Shown here one piece after another: positions 8,333 through 14,208 of a stretch of DNA of 24,110 bases. The notes below the pieces were generated by a model. That model was not told the DNA's origin. It saw nothing but the letters and a program-made list of their open reading frames with translations, and did not search any database. The position numbers and the translations under genes were made by a program. Origin of the DNA: Candidatus Dependentiae bacterium (GTDB taxonomy: Bacteria; Babelota; Babeliae; Babelales; UASB340); the NCBI GenBank assembly GCA_018897535.1, contig JAHIKO010000050.1, positions 1 to 24,110 on the forward strand. Direction: 5' to 3'. The first letter of the stretch is position 1, and each line of letters starts with the position of its first letter.

Positions 8333-8337
8333 CTCCC
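8333..8337 (-). promoter_or_regulatory. ribosome binding site that decides the YggU start
   Basis: GGGAG, 7 bases upstream of TTG 8325 on the minus strand. The alternative ATG at 8376 has no comparable site. Confidence 0.55.
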
Positions 8338-8470
8338 TCTTTTGGCAAATTTATTAATTAATGCATACTTAAACATTGCCAGATAATATATTATTTTTTA
8401 TAATATCAAGTAAATCTTTTTAAAACTTTGAAATATAAATTATTGCTGTTACAAAATTTTATACTGCGCC

Positions 8471-8539
8471 CATCCTACTACGCATAAAGCTTCGTAGGAC
8501 AAGTAGCTTCCGGCCTTCGCCAAGGCTACGGCGGACAAG
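8471..8539 (+). repeat. two adjacent GC-rich palindromic units
   Basis: Unit one (8471-8503) has the arms TCCTAC and GTAGGA around CGCATAAAGC. Unit two (8506-8539) has arms related to TCCGGCC/GGCTACGGCGGA. Both end in GGACAAG. Related units recur at 8695-8728 and 9064-9095. The high GC content stands out from the AT-rich surroundings. Confidence 0.75.
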
Positions 8540-8565
8540 CAATTGCGAGTATAAGATTATTTATT

Positions 8566-8642
8566 GCGCCCATAGCTCAATTGGATAGAGCGTCAGACTA
8601 CGGATCTGGAGGTTAGGGGTTCGACTCCTCTTGGGCGCACCA
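8566..8642 (+). tRNA. tRNA-Arg (ACG)
   Basis: The acceptor GCGCCCA pairs with TGGGCGC, followed by A73 and an encoded CCA. D arm GCTC/GAGC. The anticodon stem TCAGA/TCTGG has the loop CTACGGA, giving anticodon ACG; A34 is normally deaminated to inosine, reading CGU/CGC/CGA. The T arm has the loop TTCGACT. First of three tRNA genes in a row on this strand. Confidence 0.96.
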
Positions 8643-8679
8643 GCCTACGCCCTACGTGGCTACGGCTGGCAGGCCAGCC
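8640..8679 (+). repeat. tRNA-anchored palindrome after tRNA-Arg
   Basis: CCAGCC (8640-8645) pairs with GGCTGG (8664-8669), with inner GCC/GGC pairing, followed by CAGGCCAGCC. The first bases are the tRNA CCA. Same layout as after tRNA-Leu and tRNA-Ser(GCU). Confidence 0.75.
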
Positions 8680-8694
8680 ACTTAACACTAACGA

Positions 8695-8728
8695 GCTTCC
8701 GTCGACGCATAAAGCTATGGCGCACAGG
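8695..8728 (+). repeat. GC-rich palindromic unit
   Basis: Carries the shared core CGCATAAAGCTATGGCG, as in the 9064-9095 unit and close to the 8471-8503 unit. The arms are partly degenerate (TCCGTC, GGCGCA). Confidence 0.65.
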
Positions 8729-8766
8729 TCGTATGGCACGGCCAGTAAATTTTGTAATAATTACTT

Positions 8767-8858
8767 GGAGAGATGGCTGAGTGGTCTAAAGCGCTTGCCT
8801 GCTAAGTAAGTATTCTGGGAAACCGGAATCGAGGGTTCGAATCCCTCTCTCTCCACCA
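8767..8858 (+). tRNA. tRNA-Ser (GCU)
   Basis: A 92-base class II tRNA. The acceptor GGAGAGA pairs with TCTCTCC. The anticodon stem CTTGC/GTAAG has the loop CTGCTAA, giving anticodon GCU for AGC/AGU codons. A long variable arm (TTCTGG/CCGGAA) is typical of tRNA-Ser. T loop TTCGAAT. CCA is encoded. The discriminator base is A, where tRNA-Ser usually has G. Confidence 0.95.
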
Positions 8859-8895
8859 GCTTTCGCTCTGACGAGCTTCAGCTGGGCAGGCCAGC
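8856..8895 (+). repeat. tRNA-anchored palindrome after tRNA-Ser(GCU)
   Basis: CCAGCT (8856-8861) pairs with AGCTGG (8880-8885), with an inner GCTC/GAGC pairing, followed by GCAGGCCAGC. Its first three bases are the tRNA CCA. The outer arm has changed from CCAGCC to CCAGCT on one side and compensated to AGCTGG on the other, keeping the pairing. Confidence 0.75.
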
Positions 8896-8968
8896 TTATT
8901 ACGATTAAATTTATTAATAAAAAAATTTAGCGAAAACTGCCAGTAATAAATTGAAATATTCTTAATCT

Positions 8969-9060
8969 GGAGAGGTGGCAGAGCGGTTGAATGCGGCGGT
9001 CTTGAAAACCGTTATTCCTGGGAACAGGAATCGGGGGTTCGAATCCCTCCCTCTCCACCA
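8969..9060 (+). tRNA. tRNA-Ser (UGA)
   Basis: A 92-base class II tRNA. The acceptor GGAGAGG pairs with CCTCTCC. The anticodon stem GCGGT/ACCGT has the loop CTTGAAA, giving anticodon UGA for UCN codons. The variable arm is TTCCTG/CAGGAA, and CCA is encoded. Like its neighbour it has A73 rather than the usual G73. The acceptor and T-arm regions nearly match those of the Ser(GCU) gene. Confidence 0.95.
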
Positions 9061-9063
9061 TAC

Positions 9064-9125
9064 TTCCGCCGTCGCATAAAGCTATGGCGGACAAGTCGCA
9101 CGAGGCTACGGCTGGCAGGCCAGCA
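9064..9125 (+). repeat. composite palindromic repeat after tRNA-Ser(UGA)
   Basis: A palindromic unit with TCCGCC (9065-9070) and GGCGGA (9086-9091) arms is followed by CTACGGCTGGCAGGCCAGC (9106-9124). The latter matches the 3' half of the element after tRNA-Arg. The two repeat families are therefore joined here, between the tRNA and the zinc-ribbon gene. Confidence 0.7.
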
Positions 9126-9141
9126 CTAAAGGAAAAAAATC

Positions 9142-9450
9142 ATGCAAAAATATTGTGAATCATGCGGAATGCCAATGAACAAAAAAGAAGATTTCGCACT
9201 CAAAAACGAAACCTCAATATTCTGTTTATACTGTGTTAATCCGGACGGAAGCGTAAAATCTTGTGAAGAAATCTTTGATGGCGGTGTTCAATTCTTTATG
9301 AGCCAACTCGGTAGCGACCGGAAAATGGCTGAAAAAGTTACCAGAAAAAATATGAATATGCAATCACATTGGCAAGGCAAAGATTGTCCAATCTTAAAAG
9401 GCGAAATGGCAACAGACGAAGAATTTGCTGCAATATTAAAAAAATTGTAG
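9142..9450 (+). CDS. putative zinc-ribbon protein
   Basis: A 102-residue cytosolic protein with two Cys pairs in the first third, CESCGMPM (residues 5-8) and FCLYC (28-31), forming a predicted zinc ribbon of the type annotated as putative zinc-ribbon domain (zf-ribbon_2-like). The rest (EEIFDGGVQFFMSQLG, WQGKDCPILKGEMATDEEF) is the usual helical tail of this family, which sometimes stands alone and sometimes is fused to regulators. The precise role is unknown. AAAGGA lies 8 bases before the ATG. The gene starts right after a repeat element downstream of the tRNA cluster. It may be transcribed from the tRNA operon. Its base composition looks less AT-rich than its neighbours. Confidence 0.8.
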   Translation: MQKYCESCGMPMNKKEDFALKNETSIFCLYCVNPDGSVKSCEEIFDGGVQFFMSQLGSDRKMAEKVTRKNMNMQSHWQGKDCPILKGEMATDEEFAAILKKL

Positions 9451-9503
9451 ATTTTCTTCTATATTTCAAAAAAAATTTCATATATTGTAGATTTTTTTCA
9501 TAT

Positions 9504-9534
9504 TTGCTAACTTTCAACTCATGTAAGTTATATT
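9504..9534 (+). promoter_or_regulatory. weak putative promoter for the 9559 gene
   Basis: TTGCTA (9504-9509) with TTATAT (9528-9533, 18-base spacer) or TATATT (9529-9534, 19-base spacer). An imperfect direct repeat beginning ATTGTAGATTTT precedes it (near 9445 and 9484). Confidence 0.35.
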
Positions 9535-9558
9535 TCTATTTTTTAAGGGAGAAAGTTA

Positions 9559-10110
9559 ATGAACAAATATAAAAATTTATTTCATGCAATATTTTTGATA
9601 ACAATTGCATTAATTTGCGCAAATTTTACCGATGGAGCAAAAAAAGAAGCTGATACAAAAGCAATTGAATATGTAGCTCTTCAAGAAGGTGAGAATATCA
9701 TTAGTGCATCTTTATCAGATGAATCAAATATTACAGAACTTAAAGAAGCTTCTTTTACAGGCCATAGTAAAATTGGTGGAGTTAGAAGAGAAAGTGATGA
9801 TTCAATAACACAGCTTAGCTTGGCAGATATAAAAGCACTTGAAGTTATAAATGAAAGCTACACATCTCCAAGATATCAAGATAAAGAATTTATTCTTTTA
9901 AAAGTTATATCGGCTTCCGGAGTTGAAACGGCAGATTTTCTTGTACCAAGAGATGTAGTAATTTGCGGAATAGAAAAAGAAACAAATATGGCAAAAGCTT
10001 GGTATCTTAGAAAAATAAAAAAGCTTGAAATATCTATGCCTGAAGTAAAAAAAGAAGAATTACCGGTGGTTGCAAGACCGGAAGTTCTCGTAAAAAAAAG
10101 AAATAAATAA
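9559..10110 (+). CDS. secreted protein of unknown function
   Basis: A 183-residue protein with a Sec signal peptide: MNKYK, hydrophobic core LFHAIFLITIALICANF, cleavage likely near residues 26-28. The mature part is mixed alpha/beta in character with no recognised motif. Strands are suggested by IEYVALQEGENIISASL, EFILLKVISASGVETADFLV and DVVICGIEKE. The last 30 residues are basic and proline-containing (PEVKKEELPVVARPEVLVKKRNK), which looks like a disordered tail. AGGGAGA lies a few bases before the ATG. The gene ends at a strong bidirectional terminator. I do not recognise a family; a periplasmic or exported lineage-specific protein is the best reading. Confidence 0.72.
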   Translation: MNKYKNLFHAIFLITIALICANFTDGAKKEADTKAIEYVALQEGENIISASLSDESNITELKEASFTGHSKIGGVRRESDDSITQLSLADIKALEVINESYTSPRYQDKEFILLKVISASGVETADFLVPRDVVICGIEKETNMAKAWYLRKIKKLEISMPEVKKEELPVVARPEVLVKKRNK

Positions 10111-10130
10111 AAATTAATTAAATTTTATAA

Positions 10131-10168
10131 AAAAATAAGCGGGCTTTTTATTCCCGCTTATTTTTTTT
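10131..10168. terminator. bidirectional intrinsic terminator
   Basis: Perfect 13-base arms (10131-10143 and 10153-10165), with core AAGCGGG / CCCGCTT and a 9-base loop. There is a T-run on the plus side and an A-run on the other, so it works as a rho-independent terminator both for the 9559 gene and for the convergent M48 operon. Confidence 0.85.
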
Positions 10169-10183
10169 AATAGCTACTTATTT

Positions 10184-11293
10184 TTAAGCTTGTTTTGTAA
10201 ATTCTAATTTTTCAATCTCTTTATTAGCAAATTCTATTCGACTCTTAAAAGATGGATGGTCTGAGGTATCTTCTTCAAAAATAGTTTTTCTATTTGCTTC
10301 AATCGAATCCGTAAGTATTTCTATAGATTCGCATAATTCATGATCAATATTGTTATGCGTATTTTTTAAATTTTCAAGCTCTTTATTGAGAAGTTCACAA
10401 TCCTGAGTTAAAATATTTTGTTGTTCAGTCATATCATTTTTCATTTTTATCATGGCAGCAAGAAAAGATTTTGGATCTTTTGTAATTTCTATTGCAAATT
10501 TATCTGCATTTATTTCATCTTTTAAATTTGACAATCGTTTTCTTATTGCAAGCCATACAATCAAACTCAAAACATATGGTGTTAAAACTGCAATACTCTT
10601 AATATAGATAGCGGCTTTAGAGTTATAACGATTAATTGGTCTGGTAAATAATAATGGCACAAAAACAAATGCTGTTACCAAATCTGCTGAAAATAACATT
10701 GTCAAATTATTCAAGCTTAAATACTTTTCGATAAAAGAAATCTTTTTTGAATCAGACACAATATGACCAATTTCATGAGCCAAAACTGCTCTCAACTCAT
10801 CATCAGATAGACTTTTTGCCAATTCATAACCAATGGTAATATTTGATAATTTTTTTGAAAAAACCATATTTCCTGCATTATATGAATCACCTTTGTTATC
10901 AGAAAAAGATATAAACAGATAAGGTTTATCCAAATTAGCTTTGGCTGCCAATTCTTCGACCATCGCATTTAAAAACGGTGCTTTATCTTTATCAACAAAA
11001 ACACAATTATCATAGTCACTTGGCAAACCCTCAATCCAACTTCCACTTATGAATTTACGTTTTGCAAATTTATCATGATTAGTTGCAGTAATAATTTTTG
11101 TACGTTCAATCTTATCTAAATAATATTTTACGTTTTTATTTGCAGCTAAATATTTTATAACATAATCATCATTTGTTTTTAAATTATTAATTTCATTTGC
11201 AATATTATAAGTTTGAGTTTCAGCGGCAAAAATAGTTTGAATGGATAAACAAAAAATCATTGCAAGTTTATTTTTTATATTATTAATGTTCAT
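10184..11293 (-). CDS. membrane M48-family zinc metalloprotease
   Basis: Predicted zinc endopeptidase of the M48 (HtpX/Ste24/BepA-like) family, acting at the membrane or in the periplasm. A signal peptide covers residues 1-23 (FCLSIQTIFAA). The zinc motif HEIGH is at 173-177, preceded by SDDELRAVLA, and the third ligand Glu260 is in LKDEINADKFA. The family's downstream HPS motif is DHPSFKSRI (346-354). Two hydrophobic segments (about 204-220 and 232-250) lie between the two zinc motifs, as in HtpX-like enzymes. A charged, probably coiled region (285-335) is inserted before HPS. AGGA lies 8 bases upstream of the ATG. It is second in an operon after the 11304 gene (10-base gap). A role in envelope protein quality control is plausible but inferred. 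Confidence 0.88.
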   Translation of the reverse strand: MNINNIKNKLAMIFCLSIQTIFAAETQTYNIANEINNLKTNDDYVIKYLAANKNVKYYLDKIERTKIITATNHDKFAKRKFISGSWIEGLPSDYDNCVFVDKDKAPFLNAMVEELAAKANLDKPYLFISFSDNKGDSYNAGNMVFSKKLSNITIGYELAKSLSDDELRAVLAHEIGHIVSDSKKISFIEKYLSLNNLTMLFSADLVTAFVFVPLLFTRPINRYNSKAAIYIKSIAVLTPYVLSLIVWLAIRKRLSNLKDEINADKFAIEITKDPKSFLAAMIKMKNDMTEQQNILTQDCELLNKELENLKNTHNNIDHELCESIEILTDSIEANRKTIFEEDTSDHPSFKSRIEFANKEIEKLEFTKQA

Positions 11294-11303
11294 AATACTA
11301 TTC

Positions 11304-11873
11304 CTAAATTTCGTTCAACAACCCATAATCAATGTAAAGTTCTTTAATTTTTATCATCAAATTGTAAGCATCTTGCCCAACTCTAAGTCTTTTATATTCA
11401 GAATATTTTATTTTTGTCTCCCTATTTCCTTCAACAAAAACTTTTTCTAATTCATATGTTTCAGAGTTCGTTTTTAAAACGTTTATAAAAACCACAAATT
11501 GTTGTAATAATTCTTCACTCAAATTTATAATTTCACTACGATATAAGCCGTTATAATTACAATAATTTTCAAAATCTTTTATTAATTTTTTATAAGCAAA
11601 GTCAATTACTTTTTTCAATTCAGGCTTATTTTTTTCAATATCATTTTCGTAATTAACTGTTTTTTTAAATTTATCAAATAATGGAGGTATAAGATATTTA
11701 TCAAATTCTTTCCAATTAATTATAAAAAAATTAGGAAAAAGATTAGAATTCTTTGGTTCATTTTCTTTTTTTCTCGACAAATCCTGTTCTCTTTTTCCGG
11801 ATAAATCCTGCATAGCATGCGAATTGGACAAGCAAAATAAAGATACTAAGAAAATAGATTTTAATTTGAACAT
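11304..11873 (-). CDS. secreted protein of unknown function, operon partner of the M48 protease
   Basis: A 189-residue product with a signal peptide (MFKLKSIFLVSLFCLSNSHA, cleavage near 20). Next comes a hydrophilic low-complexity stretch with a small internal repeat (QDLSGKRE/QDLSRKKE), then a largely helical domain rich in aromatic and charged residues (FDKYLIPPLFDKFKKTV, KKLIKDFENYC). No known motif is visible. GGGAG lies 6 bases before the ATG. Its stop is 10 bases from the start of the protease gene, so the two are very likely co-transcribed. The partner could be an inhibitor, substrate or adaptor of the protease (inference). Confidence 0.68.
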   Translation of the reverse strand: MFKLKSIFLVSLFCLSNSHAMQDLSGKREQDLSRKKENEPKNSNLFPNFFIINWKEFDKYLIPPLFDKFKKTVNYENDIEKNKPELKKVIDFAYKKLIKDFENYCNYNGLYRSEIINLSEELLQQFVVFINVLKTNSETYELEKVFVEGNRETKIKYSEYKRLRVGQDAYNLMIKIKELYIDYGLLNEI

Positions 11874-11978
11874 AAAAAACTCCCATAAATTAAATAAAAT
11901 CTTGCATGATCATAAAGAATGTGAATTTATAGATTTTGGTATTTTAATCAAGAAGAAAGATAAATTAATTGGCGTAGG

Positions 11979-12052
11979 TGGCTGGGATGAGAGGATTCGA
12001 ACCTCTGTTGGCGGAGTCAGAATCCGCAGTCCTGCCACTAGACGACATCCCA
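11979..12052 (-). tRNA. tRNA-Gln (CUG)
   Basis: The acceptor TGGGATG (12052-12046) pairs with CATCCCA (11989-11983), followed by G73 and an encoded CCA. The anticodon stem GCGGA/TCCGC has the loop TTCTGAC, giving anticodon CUG. T loop TTCGAAT. The U1-A72 pair and G73 are typical of tRNA-Gln. It is followed by CCTACGCC, a short match to the start of the tRNA-anchored palindromes elsewhere. Confidence 0.95.
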
Positions 12053-12064
12053 ATACTCAATGAA

Positions 12065-12092
12065 ATTTTAGCAAATAAAGAGATTTTGTCAT
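12065..12092 (-). promoter_or_regulatory. promoter for tRNA-Gln
   Basis: ATGACA (12092-12087), a 16-base spacer and TAAAAT (12070-12065) on the minus strand. It lies just before the tRNA 5' end at 12052. Confidence 0.5.
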
Positions 12093-12128
12093 GAGAAATA
12101 ATAAATATATTCGAAATTTACAAAACTA

Positions 12129-12184
12129 ATGGGCCGCATATGGCAGCCCATCAATCCCTAAAAGGCCCCCACCTAATTTTTTTT
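12129..12184. terminator. GC-rich hairpin region near the end of the 12183 gene
   Basis: ATGGGC (12129-12134) pairs with GCCCAT (12146-12151). Alternatively TGGGCC (12130-12135) pairs with GGCCCCCA (12164-12171). A run of T follows on the plus side (12177-12184), but no plus-strand gene ends here. For the minus-strand gene the hairpin follows the stop without a clear T-run. Terminator function is uncertain. Confidence 0.35.
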
Positions 12185-13934
12185 ATTTAACAAGCCCAAT
12201 AAGCAGCTCGCTCAAATTTGAATTAACATTCAAATTATTACCGAATTCTTTAATTTCGCTTTCAAATAGTGGAAAAGCATTAATCAAAACATATTCTATT
12301 GAATTCCAATATTCACGAACCAATTTTGAATTTGAAAAAATTAAACCCATTCTTTTAATAATATTATCTTTAACTATTTTATATTCCGGTTTGGACATTA
12401 TGTTATTAATAATTTTTGCAATTCTAACATCCGATAAAATAACTATTTTTAAAACCTCTGAAAAAGATTTATCTTTAACCTTTACAAGAAAAGAATCAAT
12501 ATCATAATTACAAATCGTAGCATCAAGCTCATTCATTTTTGCAATTATAATATTAAGTTTTTTTACATTTATTTCTTTTTCTTTATTTAAAGTAGCAACC
12601 TCTTCTTGATTTTTTTCTTTAAACCAGCTGTTCCATAACCAACCGGAAGAAATTTTTTCTTCTTTTTCTTTTATCTCTTTTTCTATGTTACTTATACTAT
12701 TTTCCAACGAAATTTTTGCTGCTTCAAAATTTTTATAATTCATTTTCAAAGTATCAAGATCAATTTTATTTAAAATTTCTGTAGCATCATAACTGTTTAT
12801 TTTTTTATATTCATCTACGGCTTTAAATATTGCAGCAACAAAATATTTAATAATCTTATAATTTAAACCGCTATCATTTTTAGCAACACAATAAACCCAA
12901 TTTTCATCATCAGATTTTTCATCCAAATAAACACTAAAATTTTTGTTAACAGTTTTTAAACCTTCAACATTTTTTTCAAGAACAGGATAAGAAACATCAA
13001 CACCAAAATCTTCAAATCCTACAAATTTAAATGAGCTATTTTTGTGTTCCTTAAAATTATTAAAAGAAACCACTTTGTAATTTGTTACAGCAGACCAAAC
13101 ATCACCAGCTTGAATTACATATTCTTGGATAAAATTTTCTACACGTTTTTTAAAATCACTTATAGTTTCATAATCTGTATTATATTTAAATAGCTCATAA
13201 CAAGCTTTGGCCATCTGTTTATTTGCAAATACAAAACCGACTTTTGTTTTTTCATCCGATTCAATATTTATATTGTTAAAATCACAATCGGAGAAATTAT
13301 CCTGATATGAAAGAAATATTTCTGTTAAAAAACCTAAAAATTCAGGCTCTACATAATCTTGTATTTTATCCAAAAGCTCTAATGCATTTTGACTGTCAAC
13401 ATTAACAAATCCGGTTAATGGCTTGCTTATTGCCAGCTTTAAAAGCAATGCTAAATATTCTACGTTTTTAGAACTTTCATAACCCGGCTCAATTTGCATT
13501 CTAAATAATAAATAAGCTTTAAATAAAAACACTTCCAACGGATAAAGTTTCCCATTTTTTAAAATTCTTTTAGCTAACCAAGAAAAAATTGGTGGTAAAT
13601 TGGATAATGCATTTGAATTTCCATTATTTAAATAATCTGTAGCTTTGTTAACAACCAAATCCGTAACAATTTTTTTTGTTAATTCTTTAACATGAAATTC
13701 TTCTTTTGTTGTATTTGTCTGATCTAACTTTTCTTTAGTTATATTTAACTTAACCTCAGGAAACGGTTCTAGGATATCGCCATGTCCGGCTCCCAAATCA
13801 AAAGAAACTTTTATATTTTTAGGCAAATCAAAAGATATTGATTTTGAATAATACAATTCATCAACTTGATTTGCAAAAGCAAATGAAAATACAAACAAAA
13901 CGGTTAAAGATAAACTTTTTATAAATTTATTCAC
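12183..13934 (-). CDS. large secreted protein of unknown function
   Basis: A 583-residue product with a signal peptide (NKFIKSLSLTVLFVFSFAFA, cleavage after about residue 21) and no later obvious membrane segment. No family recognised. The central part is mixed. Residues about 420-475 are strongly charged and coiled-coil-like (ISNIEKEIKEKEEKI, then KEKEINVKKL), interrupted by a tryptophan-rich SSGWLWNSWFKEK segment. The C-terminal 100 residues are helical. The GTG start (13934) has GGGGGA about 7 bases upstream, which supports the start. It stands alone as a single-gene unit between tRNA-Gln and the lipase-like gene. An exported host-interaction or envelope protein is possible, but nothing in the sequence proves it. 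Confidence 0.72.
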   Translation of the reverse strand: MNKFIKSLSLTVLFVFSFAFANQVDELYYSKSISFDLPKNIKVSFDLGAGHGDILEPFPEVKLNITKEKLDQTNTTKEEFHVKELTKKIVTDLVVNKATDYLNNGNSNALSNLPPIFSWLAKRILKNGKLYPLEVFLFKAYLLFRMQIEPGYESSKNVEYLALLLKLAISKPLTGFVNVDSQNALELLDKIQDYVEPEFLGFLTEIFLSYQDNFSDCDFNNINIESDEKTKVGFVFANKQMAKACYELFKYNTDYETISDFKKRVENFIQEYVIQAGDVWSAVTNYKVVSFNNFKEHKNSSFKFVGFEDFGVDVSYPVLEKNVEGLKTVNKNFSVYLDEKSDDENWVYCVAKNDSGLNYKIIKYFVAAIFKAVDEYKKINSYDATEILNKIDLDTLKMNYKNFEAAKISLENSISNIEKEIKEKEEKISSGWLWNSWFKEKNQEEVATLNKEKEINVKKLNIIIAKMNELDATICNYDIDSFLVKVKDKSFSEVLKIVILSDVRIAKIINNIMSKPEYKIVKDNIIKRMGLIFSNSKLVREYWNSIEYVLINAFPLFESEIKEFGNNLNVNSNLSELLIGLVK

Positions 13935-14028
13935 GAAAATTCCCCCAAGAATTTATATCGTTAACAATATATCCCTAAATAATTAAGAATTGATAGTAGC
14001 ATTTAGCCAATAAAAATCAATGGCATTT

Positions 14029-14060
14029 GTCATCCCCGGCTTCGGTCGGGAATCCCGTCT
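14029..14060 (+). repeat. short dispersed palindrome (CATCCCCGG type)
   Basis: TGTCATCCCCGG followed by GTCGGGAATCCCG; CCCG/CGGG arms form a small hairpin. It belongs to the widespread TGTCATCC-type intergenic palindromes and resembles the element at 18505-18533 in its first bases. GC-rich against an AT-rich background. Confidence 0.6.
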
Positions 14061-14138
14061 TCACGACAACCAAAAACCCTTACAAATATAAAATAAAACG
14101 CCATTTTTTATCAAAAAAAAAGACTATTATTAAACCAG

Positions 14139-14166
14139 TTGCGTTTTTAAGTCAAAATAATATCAT
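14139..14166 (+). promoter_or_regulatory. putative promoter for the 14209 gene
   Basis: TTGCGT (14139-14144), a 16-base spacer and TATCAT (14161-14166). Predicted start is about 35 bases before the GTG start codon. Confidence 0.4.
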
Positions 14167-14208
14167 CAATATTAGCAACTTATTAAATTAAAAAATCGGA
14201 GAATTTAA

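Noticed and set aside
8471..9125. CRISPR-like array
   Set aside because: The repeats are spaced unevenly, differ in sequence, are palindromic and are separated by tRNA genes; there is no regular spacer pattern and no cas gene.
11824..12063. 79-codon open frame on the plus strand
   Set aside because: It runs across the tRNA-Gln gene and the 5' end of the opposite secreted-protein gene; no ribosome binding site or recognisable protein.
12129..12184. Plus-strand terminator with T-run
   Set aside because: The hairpin and T-run look terminator-like, but no plus-strand gene ends here, so it is kept only as a low-confidence structure.
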